64,000 nucleotides of DNA from JACQZU01 sp041908165 (GTDB lineage Bacteria; Acidobacteriota; Holophagae; Holophagales; Holophagaceae), in the NCBI GenBank assembly GCA_041908165.1, contig JAYRFV010000116.1, forward strand, positions 62,001 to 126,000, given 5' to 3'. This document shows positions 19,045-26,745 of this stretch, piece after piece. The translations under genes were made by a program, and so were the position numbers. How positions within the stretch are numbered: the stretch's first letter is position 1; each line of letters opens with the position of its first letter. The notes beneath the pieces were generated by a model, which saw nothing but the letters and a program-made list of their open reading frames with translations, was not told the origin of the DNA and searched no databases.

Positions 19045-20199
19045 ATGCGCCGCGTCGAAGTGCGCCCCCGGGCCGATTGGCGCGACCGCGTGGAGAACCT
19101 GGGCTTGCTCTACCACAGCCACGAGGACGGCTCTCCCTATTGGCAGGAGGGGGCTTGCTACCGGTTCAGCGCCGGCCAGGTCGACGTCCTCGGCCGGGCT
19201 GCGGCCGAGCTGCAGCGGATCTGCATCGAGGCCGTCGGCCGGATCATCGCGGAGCGCCGCTATGAAGGCTTCGCCCTGCCGCCCTGGATGGTCCCGGTCA
19301 TCGAGGAGAGCTGGGACCGGGACGAAGTCAGCATCTACGGCCGCTTCGACCTGGCGTGGGACGGCCGGGGAATGCCGCGGCTGCTGGAGTACAACGCCGA
19401 CACCCCGACCAGCCTGGTGGAGGCAGCCATCGCGCAGTGGTACTGGCTGCAGGAGGTTGAACCTGGCGCCGACCAGTTCAACAGCCTCCACGAGCGCCTG
19501 GTGGAAGCCTGGAAGCGCTGGGATCCAGGCCCCGAAGGCGCGCCGGTGGTCTTCCTGTCCCAGGATTCGGTGGAGGACCGCCAGACCACCGCCTACCTGC
19601 GCGACACTGCCCACCAGGCCGGCCTGCCGACCCTGCAGATGAACCTCGAGGACCTCGGCTGGGACGAGGTTCGCGGCTGCTTTGTGGACCTCGACGAGCG
19701 GCCGGTGCAGGCCGCCTTCAAGCTCTACCCTTGGGAGTTCATGGTCCGGGACGGGTTCGGGATGCACCTCACGCACCAGCCCCGGTCCTGCCGCTGGCTC
19801 GAGCCGCCCTGGAAGATGCTGCTGAGCAACAAGGCGATCCTGGCCCGGCTCTGGGCGTGGTATCCGGACTGCCCCTACCTGCTGCCCGCCTACCTGGACG
19901 GGCCGAGGGAGCTGGTCGAAGCTGGCTTCGTCCGCAAGCCGATCCTCGGCCGGGAAGGCGCCAACGTGGAGATCTGCCGTCCGGGCCTGGCGCCCATCGC
20001 CTCGAACCTGGATCCTGCCTACGGGGCGGAAGGCTGGGTCTGGCAGGCCATCGCCTCCATGCCGGCCTTCGACGGCTGGTCCCCCGTACTCGGCGCCTGG
20101 ATCGTCGACGGCGAACCCGCCGGGCTCGGCATCCGGGAGTCCCGGGGACCGATCACGGACAACCGCAGCTGCTTCGTCCCCCACCTGATCGCGGATTGA
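19045..20199 (+). CDS. glutathionylspermidine synthase-family ATP-grasp ligase (YgiC-like)
   Basis: A 384-residue enzyme of the glutathionylspermidine synthetase C-terminal family. Marks include the YGRFDLAWDG and LLEYNADTPTSLVEAA motif near residues 95-125, the substrate and metal region of the family. Also visible are YPWEFMVRD near 230, the PPWKMLLSNKAILARLW segment near 255, and the KPILGREGANV phosphate-binding loop near 300. E. coli YgiC and YjfC have this domain without the amidase half, and their substrates are not firmly known. The ATG follows the lipoprotein stop by one base, so the pair is co-translated. Peptide-amine ligation in the envelope is a guess. Confidence 0.9.
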   Translation: MRRVEVRPRADWRDRVENLGLLYHSHEDGSPYWQEGACYRFSAGQVDVLGRAAAELQRICIEAVGRIIAERRYEGFALPPWMVPVIEESWDRDEVSIYGRFDLAWDGRGMPRLLEYNADTPTSLVEAAIAQWYWLQEVEPGADQFNSLHERLVEAWKRWDPGPEGAPVVFLSQDSVEDRQTTAYLRDTAHQAGLPTLQMNLEDLGWDEVRGCFVDLDERPVQAAFKLYPWEFMVRDGFGMHLTHQPRSCRWLEPPWKMLLSNKAILARLWAWYPDCPYLLPAYLDGPRELVEAGFVRKPILGREGANVEICRPGLAPIASNLDPAYGAEGWVWQAIASMPAFDGWSPVLGAWIVDGEPAGLGIRESRGPITDNRSCFVPHLIAD

Positions 20200-20570
20200 G
20201 GACGCCCCCCCGGCGGACGCCGAGGGTGATCCGGAGCGCCCCGCGCCTCCCGGGGGTCAACGCGCGCGCCAGGGAGGGCACCCGAAGGGGAGGTAAGGGC
20301 GAGGTAAAATATGATTTCTTAGGCATATGTGGGAAAAAAACAGATTGCGGGACGTGAAAAATAAGATGCGGGACGCAACGAAGGGGTCCATACTCAGGAC
20401 ATCCAAGTCAAGTGTCCTGTTGGTCCTCAAATCTCAATGGATCCCATCCCCGGGACGGCCCCTTCGGCCCCGGTACCGGGTCTGCGCTTCCCGCACCTTC
20501 CCTCAACCCTGAGGCCGGCTGGGGTCCCTCCCTGTTCCCGCCGGATCTCGCACCTGCTCCTGGAGGTTCC
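20200..20570 (+). promoter_or_regulatory. 371-base intergenic region with an AT-rich leader, direct repeats and a hairpin
   Basis: No convincing gene lies here; the small frame at 20327-20512 has no RBS or recognisable product. From about 20305 to 20440 the DNA is far richer in A and T than its surroundings. It holds TGCGGGACG twice, 21 bases apart (at 20346 and 20367), a spacing of two helical turns that suggests a protein-binding site. It also holds a hairpin CAGGACA/TGTCCTG (20395-20401 and 20413-20419, loop 11). It probably forms the promoter and leader of the beta-propeller gene. I tested a c-di-GMP riboswitch reading and could not support it. Confidence 0.45.
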
Positions 20571-21950
20571 ATGAATCACCCACGATCCCACCGGCTGTCC
20601 CGGCGGCTGGCGCTGGCCTTGGCGGTGGCCGCACCGGTCCTGCCCCTTCTGGCCCAGGGCGGTGCCCTGCCGGCCGTTCCGAACCTTGCCCGGACCGGAA
20701 GCTACGGCATCGTCGCGCTGAACAACACCAATTCCATCCGCATCATCAACACGGGCAACTGGACCATCAGCGAACCCATGCTGACCGGCCAGTTGGGCAG
20801 CTTCGGGGGCGGCCTCTTCGACGTCGTGGTGACCCCCGACGGGCGGACGGCGCTGGTGAGCAATTTCGGCGATTCCCAGGTGCACTTCCTGGACATGAGC
20901 AACCCCACCCTTCCCACGGTGAAGGGCGTGTACGACGTCGGCTTCTTCGCCGAGGACATGGACATCACGCCGGATGGCAAGTACGCCCTGGTGACCGATG
21001 GCGGCTTCTCACCCAAGATCGCCGTGATCAACATCGCCGAGCGCAGCGGCCAGACCTATTACTTCACCTTCTCGGGCAACGCCGAGACCGAGGACCAGAT
21101 GATCTCGTGCCAGGCGGTCTCCATCATGGCGGACGGCGAGACCGTGCTCTGCCCGAACTACTTCAGCGGCACCCTGCACGTCTTCCGCCTGCACGCGGAC
21201 GGAAGCATTGCCCACACCCAGACCCTTCCCCTGCCGCTCAAGTACCCCGTTGCCCCGGAGGACCTTCGGACCCGGCCCGCCATCCCCGGCCCGATGCCCA
21301 ACCGGTCGGTGAACGTGGCCGTGTCGCCCGACGGCATCCACGCCGCGGCGCTCGGCTTCAGCGTCGCCAACAACCCGGCGGACCCTTTCCGCAGCGGGCC
21401 CACCGTCTTCCTGTACAAGCGGGTCGCCCCGGGCGAACTGGTCGCCCTCGGGGACAACGGCGTCGAGTTCAGCGGACGGAACGCCCAGTCGGCGGTGTTC
21501 AGCCCGGATGGCAAGCGCCTTTACGTCTCCGCGACCAATGTCATCTATCCGCCCCCGATCTTCCCCCCGCCACCCGCCACGCCCCCCCCGACCACCCAGA
21601 CCTGGGTGCGGATCTTCAACGTGGTGGGCGACACGATCGTCCTCGACACCGACGTCGAACTCCCCGGCCGGGGATCCAGCGGCCTGTTCGGCGTCGACAC
21701 CATCGCGGTGGACCAGTCCGGCCAGTTCGTGTTCCTCACCAATCCGACGGTGAGCGGCGGGCTGGCCCGCATCGACGTGGTGTCGGCCATCACGAAGTCC
21801 TACTACCGCAGCTTCGTGCTCCCCGACCAGACCTACACCAACTACTACCTGTACCTTCCGGAGCACCTGCGTCCGGCGCCGCTCACCGAGACGGTGCCGC
21901 CCATCCCCACCGGGATCGCCTTCACCCGGGGACCGCGCATCACGCGGTAG
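20571..21950 (+). CDS. exported YVTN-type beta-propeller protein
   Basis: A 459-residue protein with a signal peptide (residues 1-29; MNHPRSHRLSRRLALALAVA then VLPLLAQG) and a seven-bladed-propeller-like body. The blades show as repeated units such as DVVVTPDGRTALVSNFGDSQVHFLDM, MDITPDGKYALVTDGG and AVFSPDGKRLYVSATN (given here in part), typical of YVTN/NHL lactonase-like folds. A proline-rich loop (YPPPIFPPPP, then TPPPTTQ) interrupts blade five or so, near residue 325. The ATG has a perfect GGAGG six bases upstream. Ligand and partner are unknown. A hairpin terminator follows at 21975. Confidence 0.83.
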   Translation: MNHPRSHRLSRRLALALAVAAPVLPLLAQGGALPAVPNLARTGSYGIVALNNTNSIRIINTGNWTISEPMLTGQLGSFGGGLFDVVVTPDGRTALVSNFGDSQVHFLDMSNPTLPTVKGVYDVGFFAEDMDITPDGKYALVTDGGFSPKIAVINIAERSGQTYYFTFSGNAETEDQMISCQAVSIMADGETVLCPNYFSGTLHVFRLHADGSIAHTQTLPLPLKYPVAPEDLRTRPAIPGPMPNRSVNVAVSPDGIHAAALGFSVANNPADPFRSGPTVFLYKRVAPGELVALGDNGVEFSGRNAQSAVFSPDGKRLYVSATNVIYPPPIFPPPPATPPPTTQTWVRIFNVVGDTIVLDTDVELPGRGSSGLFGVDTIAVDQSGQFVFLTNPTVSGGLARIDVVSAITKSYYRSFVLPDQTYTNYYLYLPEHLRPAPLTETVPPIPTGIAFTRGPRITR

Positions 21951-21974
21951 CCGGCACCGGACCGGCCGCAGGAT

Positions 21975-22010
21975 CCGCGGGGGCCAGGCACGCGCCGGCC
22001 CCCGCGGCCC
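21975..22010 (+). terminator. hairpin terminator after the beta-propeller gene
   Basis: An 11-bp perfect stem (CCGCGGGGGCC at 21975-21985 with GGCCCCCGCGG at 21997-22007) and an 11-base loop. Only CCCTTTA follows, so the T-run is weak. It lies between convergent genes and may serve both directions. Confidence 0.55.
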
Positions 22011-22055
22011 TTTACCGCGGGAACTGCGGCCCGACGGGCGACAACCGGGTCCGCC

Positions 22056-23222
22056 TCAGGAGACCCGGTCGATCACCACCAGGGTCACGTCGTCGGTGAA
22101 GGGTGCCGGGTGGTTGAATTCGCGCGCCTGGCGGACCAGCTGGTCGGCGGCCTGGTCGGCATCCTGGGGCAGCTCGGCGCCGAAGCGCTGGAGGCCCTCC
22201 TCGCCCAGGAACCGGCGGTCCTCCCGCTCGACCTCCACCAGACCGTCGGTGTACAGCAGCAGGCGGTCGCCGACCTCGAAGGCGGCGGTGCCCTCGGCGA
22301 AGGGCAGGTCCGGATCCAGGCCCAGCATGAAGCCCTTGCCTGCGAGGGCCTCCGGGCGGTGCAGGCCGCCGCGGGCGCCCCTGGCCAGCCGGAACGGCGG
22401 CGGGTGGCCCGCGACCACGTAGCGGATCTCGCCCTTCCCGGGTTCGATGCTGGCGAGGAAGGCGGTGGCGAACTGCTCCGCCAGGGTGCTCGCGGCCAAG
22501 TCGCGGTTCATGGCCTGCGCCCACAGCAGCGGACTGCCGCCCAGCCTGACCTGGCTCTCGAAGGAGGTCTTCACCATGGCGCTGATGAGCGCCGCGGTCA
22601 CACCGTGGCCGCTGACGTCGGCGAGCAGGATCGCCGCGCCGCCCTCCAACGTCGGCGTGATGGAATAGATGTCGCCGCCGATCCCCTCCGCCGGCAGGTA
22701 GCGGTGCGTGTAGCACAACCCGTTGGCCCTGCCGGGAATCTCGGGCAGGAGGCCCATCTGGAAGTTGGCGGCCAGCTCGAGCTCCGCCCGCACCTTCTCC
22801 TGGAAGCGCACGAGCTGCTGGTTCTGGCGCTTGATCTCCTTCTGCATCTCGATGATGCGGAAGGCGCTCTCGACCTTGGCCATTACCTCCTGGGCGTGGA
22901 AGGGCTTGGAGATCATGTCGTCGGCGCCGAGGTTCAGGCCGCCGATGCGCGACACCGTGCCGTCCAGCGCGGAGACCAGGATGAAGTAGATGTCTCGGGT
23001 GGCGGCGCTGCCCTTCACCGTGCGGCAGAACTCGTCGCCGGCGAGTTCGGGCATCCGCAGGTCGGAGAGGATCAGGTCCGGCTGGACCTTGGCCATGGCC
23101 TCCAGAGCGATGCGCCCGTTCTCGGCGACCAGCACCTGATAGCCCGCCCGCTTCAGGTAGAAGCCGAGAATGTCCCGGATGGGGGCCTCGTCGTCGACGA
23201 CGAGCACGACCCCCTTGGTCAT
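22056..23222 (-). CDS. response regulator fused to a PP2C-type (RsbU/SpoIIE-like) phosphatase
   Basis: A 388-residue cytosolic protein: receiver domain (residues 4-120, Asp54 in LILSDLRMPE), a coiled-coil linker (125-155), and a SpoIIE-type PP2C phosphatase (160-386). Metal-binding motifs GIGGDIYS, LLADVSGHG and the final DDVTLVVI are intact. Such proteins dephosphorylate an anti-sigma-factor antagonist and so release a sigma factor or a target. The expected substrate, a STAS protein, is encoded ten bases upstream, which makes a partner-switching pair. An anti-sigma kinase is not nearby. The phosphatase should be switched by phosphorylation from an unlinked histidine kinase. Confidence 0.95.
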   Translation of the reverse strand: MTKGVVLVVDDEAPIRDILGFYLKRAGYQVLVAENGRIALEAMAKVQPDLILSDLRMPELAGDEFCRTVKGSAATRDIYFILVSALDGTVSRIGGLNLGADDMISKPFHAQEVMAKVESAFRIIEMQKEIKRQNQQLVRFQEKVRAELELAANFQMGLLPEIPGRANGLCYTHRYLPAEGIGGDIYSITPTLEGGAAILLADVSGHGVTAALISAMVKTSFESQVRLGGSPLLWAQAMNRDLAASTLAEQFATAFLASIEPGKGEIRYVVAGHPPPFRLARGARGGLHRPEALAGKGFMLGLDPDLPFAEGTAAFEVGDRLLLYTDGLVEVEREDRRFLGEEGLQRFGAELPQDADQAADQLVRQAREFNHPAPFTDDVTLVVIDRVS

Positions 23223-23232
23223 CGCCGGCCGC

Positions 23233-23571
23233 TCACGCCCCGCGCAGGGCGTCCTGCTCGGTGGCGAAGATCGAGAAGTAGTTGGTCAGGTTGGTCTGGT
23301 CGAAGGTCTTCTTGACCTGGGCCGGAAGGCTGCAGAGGTGGAGCTTGCCGTTGTTCTTGTCCACGCTGTTGCGGGCGGCCACCAGCAGGCCGAGCCCCGA
23401 GGAGTCGATGAAGCTGACCCCTTCCAGGTTGATCACCAGCAGCTTGGGCTGCTCCTGCGCGACGGTGTCGCGGATGACATCCCGGAGCTGGGCCGTGACC
23501 TCGAAGTTGACCTTGCCCTGGATGGTCACGATCGAGGCGCTGCCGTCCTGGCGGGACTGGATGTTCAGCAT
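23233..23571 (-). CDS. STAS-domain anti-sigma factor antagonist
   Basis: A 112-residue single-domain protein of the SpoIIAA/RsbV type. The phosphorylatable site FIDSSGLGLL is present (Ser57/Ser58). In the family the serine is phosphorylated by an RsbW-type kinase and dephosphorylated by a PP2C phosphatase, which here is the next gene. Its ATG lies inside the end of the RelA/SpoT-like gene (7-base overlap), and a strong GGGAGG sits just before it. The overlap implies matched production of the three proteins. No RsbW-like kinase is present in the window. Confidence 0.95.
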   Translation of the reverse strand: MLNIQSRQDGSASIVTIQGKVNFEVTAQLRDVIRDTVAQEQPKLLVINLEGVSFIDSSGLGLLVAARNSVDKNNGKLHLCSLPAQVKKTFDQTNLTNYFSIFATEQDALRGA

Positions 23572-24740
23572 GGTACTTCCTCCCTCAAGATGCCCTTCAA
23601 GACGCGCTTCCGTGCCGCTTCCCGTTTGCGCTGCTTGTACTCGCCGTGCGATGCGGGGCCCTGCCGCGCGTTCTGGAACCCCGCCCTGTCCATGATTTGA
23701 ACTTCGTGTGCGAAGAAGAAAGTAAACTCGTCCTGCGCCTGGATCAACTCCGGAATGTGGAGCAGGTCCCCCAGTTCGGGCTTGCCGATGGAGGTGAAGT
23801 TCGATTGTAGCCGCTCGAGGGCCGGCACGGCGGGGCTGGGCAGGCGGATCAGCGTCCGGCCCGTGAACTGGATGGCGGAATAATCCTTGCTCGAGAACGG
23901 GTTTTCCCAGTCCTCGCGGGCCGCCAGCGCGATCGCGCGGCAGGCCTCGGCCCGCGCGGCCGAGCCCACGGGACCGGGCGAGAACCCCGCGGGCAGGCGC
24001 TCCATCCAGCGCTCCAGCGCAGCCAGGTCGAACAGGCGGTTGCGCGCCCGCGAGGGCTTGGTGTGGGCGGCCATGACCACGTGGTGGTCCAGCAGGAAGC
24101 GGAGCACCTCGAGCACGCCGACCAGGTCCTCGGCCACCAGCCGCAGGCCGATCTGGTCGTAGATGGTCTCCGCCACGTTCTCGGGCTTGTGCAGGAGCTT
24201 CAGCAGGATGCTCAGCCGGTTCTTGTTCTCCTTGCGTTCCACCGCCACGAGGGGCACCTCGTAGTCGCCGCGCAGCAGCCAGCCGCCGTCCTCCCGCTGG
24301 ACCAGGAACTGGTCGTAGCGGGCGAACACCTGCGACTGGATCTCGGGAAGGAACCGGAGGATGAAGTTGTGGTCGATGTGGAAGCTCGTGTGCATCACCC
24401 GGAGGATCGCGCAGGACCACCGGGCGCGGAGGTCCATGGGCCGCCGGGAGGCCCAGAGGAGGAGGCAGAGCGGATCCTGGACCTCGAAGAACTCCGCGGG
24501 GATGTCCAGGCCGGTTCCCTCGAGGATGACCTCCTGCATGAAGGCCAGGGCCTCCTCGAACCCGCGGACCACCTGCAGCCGCTGGGCGGGGATGCTGACG
24601 TCGTAGCCGTAGTTGAGGGTGAAGGCCCGCGCCGCCTCCATGTCGGGCAGCGACACCCCGTCCAGGTCGACGGCGGATTCCCCTCCGAGGATCACGCGGG
24701 AGACCTCGGGGGGGATCGGGAAGGAGGGGATCGGCGGCAT
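23565..24740 (-). CDS. divergent RelA/SpoT-like nucleotidyltransferase-domain protein
   Basis: A 391-residue soluble protein that I first could not place. Its second half aligns by eye with the alarmone synthetase domain. ERKENKNRLSILLKL (168-182) stands for the ATP-site R-x-K...S-I-x-x-K. YDQIGLRLVAED (194-205) matches the Mg-binding D-x-x-A-V-R strand. NPFSSKDYSAIQF (280-292) matches NPKPNGYQSIH, and HEVQIMD...ASHGEYKQRK (345-372) matches EVQIRT...AAHWKYK. Asp195, Tyr287, Glu346 and His365 are kept, but other family residues are replaced, so activity is uncertain. The N-terminal 140 residues are unique. It heads an operon with STAS and RsbU-like genes. It resembles an uncharacterised family seen in Deltaproteobacteria. 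Confidence 0.7.
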   Translation of the reverse strand: MPPIPSFPIPPEVSRVILGGESAVDLDGVSLPDMEAARAFTLNYGYDVSIPAQRLQVVRGFEEALAFMQEVILEGTGLDIPAEFFEVQDPLCLLLWASRRPMDLRARWSCAILRVMHTSFHIDHNFILRFLPEIQSQVFARYDQFLVQREDGGWLLRGDYEVPLVAVERKENKNRLSILLKLLHKPENVAETIYDQIGLRLVAEDLVGVLEVLRFLLDHHVVMAAHTKPSRARNRLFDLAALERWMERLPAGFSPGPVGSAARAEACRAIALAAREDWENPFSSKDYSAIQFTGRTLIRLPSPAVPALERLQSNFTSIGKPELGDLLHIPELIQAQDEFTFFFAHEVQIMDRAGFQNARQGPASHGEYKQRKREAARKRVLKGILREEVPC

Positions 24741-24781
24741 CGGGTTCTGGCGTCTTATCGCCCCAAGGCGACCCCGACATG

Positions 24782-24808
24782 AAAAAGGAGCGCCCCGGAG
24801 GGCGCTCC
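24782..24808 (-). terminator. Rho-independent terminator after atpE
   Basis: On the minus strand a 9-bp stem (GGAGCGCCC/GGGCGCTCC, 24787-24808, 4-base loop) is followed by TTTTT. It lies 18 bases beyond the atpE stop. It ends the atp transcript and separates it from the RelA/SpoT-like operon that starts at 24740, so that operon needs its own promoter in this short gap. Confidence 0.88.
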
Positions 24809-24825
24809 CTGGAAGACCGGGCAGC

Positions 24826-25125
24826 CTACTTGACGGCGAAGGCGGCCACGAGGACGTAGATCACGAGGGCCTCGATGAGGGCCAGGCCGATGATCATGGT
24901 GGTGCGGATGTTGCCGGCGGCCTGCGGATTGCGGGCGATGCCTTCGCAGGCGGCGGCGACGGCCTTGCCCTGGCCCAGGCCGCAACCGGCGGCGCCGATG
25001 GCGAGGGAGAGGTGGGCGAGGTACTTGCCGGCGAAGAAGGAGGCGGTGGCGGACGGCTCGGCGCCTTCGGCGAAGGCCGCGACGGCGACCATGAGCAGGA
25101 AGGCGGTGGTGAGGAACTTCTTCAT
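24826..25125 (-). CDS. atpE: ATP synthase Fo subunit c
   Basis: The rotor-ring subunit of ATP synthase. The 99-residue protein has an extra N-terminal segment of about 30 residues that reads as a signal peptide (MKKFLTTAFLLMVAVAAFAE), a known feature of c subunits in several phyla. It then has two helices joined by the polar loop ARNPQA (residues 64-69). The first helix carries the glycine motif GAAGCGLGQGKA and the second the ion-binding Glu85 in ALIEALVIY. Absence of the Ser/Thr next to the Glu suggests a proton ring. The RBS is GGAG. Genes for b, delta and F1 do not follow. Confidence 0.96.
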   Translation of the reverse strand: MKKFLTTAFLLMVAVAAFAEGAEPSATASFFAGKYLAHLSLAIGAAGCGLGQGKAVAAACEGIARNPQAAGNIRTTMIIGLALIEALVIYVLVAAFAVK

Positions 25126-25203
25126 GGTGGTGCTCCTGTAAGGGGGCTCAGGGGGTTCGGAATCCCCGGAACGGTGAAGGGATGATTGCGGTGAAGGCGT
25201 TCC

Positions 25204-25284
25204 CCGCGGGAATGCCCGAAGCGGGTTTGGCCTGCTGGGGGCGCGGGAGGGGTCCGAGGCCGAAGGCCGTGACCCCACGGAGTG
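25204..25284. repeat. palindromic intergenic element after the atpB stop codon
   Basis: In the 159 bases between atpB and atpE, the DNA directly after the atpB stop reads (minus strand) TGA-C-ACTCCGTGGGG. It continues into a hairpin whose arms GGGGTC/GACCCC lie at 25249-25254 and 25271-25276. A smaller CCCG/CGGG hairpin sits near 25215-25225. The same ACTCCGTGGGG-plus-hairpin layout follows the nuoL stop. This looks like a dispersed repeat family and may set transcript stability within the operon. Confidence 0.5.
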
Positions 25285-26019
25285 TCAATGCTCGTGGGCG
25301 ACCGCGCCGCTGAGGTAGATCACCGTGAGCATGGTGAACACGAAGGCCTGGATCAGTCCGAAGAACAGGCCCATGACCATCAGCGGCACCGGCAGCAGCA
25401 GCGGCAGCAGGCCGAAGAAGATCCCGGCGACAATGTGCTCGCCGCCGATGTTGCCGAACAGGCGCAGGCTGTGGCTGAGGATCCGCGAGATCAGCCCGAG
25501 GATCTCCAGCGGGAACAGCAGCGGCGCCAGCCACCAGATGGGTCCGGCGAAGTGGCCCCAGTACTTGAAGAAGCCCTGTTCGCGCATGCCGTGGAAGTTG
25601 TAGTAGGCGAACACCACCAGGGCGCAGCCCAGGGTGACGTTCCAGTTGCCGGTGGCCGGGCTGAGCCCGGGCACCAGGCCGAAGAAGTTGTTGAAGAAGA
25701 CGAAGAAGGCCATGGTGCCGGCGAACGGCAGGTACTTCTCCGGGTGGTGGTGGATGTTGTCCTTGACCATGCTGTCGAGACCGTCCACCACGAACTCGAA
25801 GACCTGCTGGAGCGGCCCCGGGACCTGCTTCATCCGGGCGCGGACCAGGCTGGTCAGCGCGATCGCGACCAGGAAGGCCAGCACGGCGTTCAGGAGGTGG
25901 TCGTAGCGCTCGAGGATCGACAGCGGGGCGCCGTGGGCGAAGTTGTAGGGCCAGGGGTGCCGCTGCAGGCCGAGGATCTCGGTGAGCCACTGGGACAGGT
26001 TCGAGGCGTGGTGTTCCAT
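25285..26019 (-). CDS. atpB: ATP synthase Fo subunit a
   Basis: The stator channel subunit. The 244-residue membrane protein carries the family marks: VFEFVVDGLDSMV near residue 75, the FNNFFGLVPG segment near 110-118, the essential arginine Arg186 in SHSLRLFGNIGGEH, and the last helix ending QAFVFTMLTVIYL. All family key residues seen are intact. It lies 13 bases downstream of atpI and about 160 bases upstream of atpE. Confidence 0.97.
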   Translation of the reverse strand: MEHHASNLSQWLTEILGLQRHPWPYNFAHGAPLSILERYDHLLNAVLAFLVAIALTSLVRARMKQVPGPLQQVFEFVVDGLDSMVKDNIHHHPEKYLPFAGTMAFFVFFNNFFGLVPGLSPATGNWNVTLGCALVVFAYYNFHGMREQGFFKYWGHFAGPIWWLAPLLFPLEILGLISRILSHSLRLFGNIGGEHIVAGIFFGLLPLLLPVPLMVMGLFFGLIQAFVFTMLTVIYLSGAVAHEH

Positions 26020-26032
26020 GGGGGTGCGGACC

Positions 26033-26464
26033 TCAGGGAGCTTCAGGGGGTGGGGGTTCGGAACCCCGCAGCCCCAGGCGGACGGCTTCCAGCAGTATGG
26101 CCGCGACGAACAGGAGAATCCCCGTCGCGAGAGGTAGACCCTCTCCAGGCAGCGTTTCCATCATCACACGCAGGAGCAGGGCGAGCAACGCCAGTTTCAG
26201 CACGGTCAGGCCGGCGTAGAACCAGCGTCGTCGCAGCGACGGCGTCAGCATCCGGCCGGTGACCACCCGGTGCAGGCTCCAGAAGGCCAGGCTGCCGGCA
26301 CCCCCGGCCAGGAACGCCAGCGCCGCCCAGCGCGACTTCAGCGCCCACAGGACCGTTCCAAGCGGCAGGAGGATCAACTGGAAACGCTGTATCCAGAAGA
26401 GATGAACGAATCCGGGATCATCGGCCTCAGGCACCGCCGCCCCCGCCATCCCGGGGACCGTCAT
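26033..26464 (-). CDS. atpI: ATP synthase subunit I (AtpI-like)
   Basis: A membrane protein of 143 residues or slightly fewer with four hydrophobic helices (about 25-40, 45-60, 83-100 and 112-130). Small size, helix pattern, and position between atpZ and atpB fit the AtpI family, which helps assemble the c ring. The sequence itself is poorly conserved, as usual. The start is uncertain: the ATG at 26464 overlaps atpZ by 38 bases, while a GTG at 26434 would overlap by eight and has a G-rich upstream site. Confidence 0.8.
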   Translation of the reverse strand: MTVPGMAGAAVPEADDPGFVHLFWIQRFQLILLPLGTVLWALKSRWAALAFLAGGAGSLAFWSLHRVVTGRMLTPSLRRRWFYAGLTVLKLALLALLLRVMMETLPGEGLPLATGILLFVAAILLEAVRLGLRGSEPPPPEAP

Positions 26465-26720
26465 CCGGTCCCGGCTTCAGGTCGTCGGCGGCATTGGCCC
26501 GCAGCGTCATCTTGTACAGCTCCCAGCCCGCCGTGGCGATGCCCCAGACCAGGCCGATCCATTGGCCAGCCTCCGGATGGCCCAGCAGCCCGCCAAGCCA
26601 CCGGCCCAGGAAGAAGCCCAGGACGATGGCGATCGGGATGACCAGGCCCAGGCTCATCAGGTCAGCCCACAGGGCGCGCTCCTTCGGGCTGCCTGCGGTC
26701 TTCCTGGGGCGGAGTGTCAT
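26427..26720 (-). CDS. atpZ: AtpZ/AtpI-family ATP synthase accessory protein
   Basis: A 97-residue protein with two membrane helices (about residues 24-45 and 53-70), the typical AtpZ layout: a short basic N terminus, GLVIPIAIVLGFFLGRWLGG, and IGLVWGIATAGWELYKM. AtpZ and AtpI are accessory factors for c-ring assembly or Mg/Ca handling. It is the first gene of the Fo cluster. The ATG at 26720 has GGAG nine bases upstream; an in-frame ATG 17 codons earlier lies inside a palindrome and is not used. The tail is glycine-rich. Confidence 0.87.
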   Translation of the reverse strand: MTLRPRKTAGSPKERALWADLMSLGLVIPIAIVLGFFLGRWLGGLLGHPEAGQWIGLVWGIATAGWELYKMTLRANAADDLKPGPDDGPRDGGGGGA

Positions 26721-26745
26721 GGTTGACTCCGATCGGGACACTGAA

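Noticed and set aside
20300..20390. Possible c-di-GMP-I (GEMM) riboswitch before the propeller gene
   Set aside because: GGGACGCAAC resembles one GEMM strand, but the paired helices and the tetraloop/receptor are not there. I could not fold the full motif.
20327..20512. 61-codon frame in the AT-rich leader
   Set aside because: No RBS, no conserved motif, and the frame reads as random residues.
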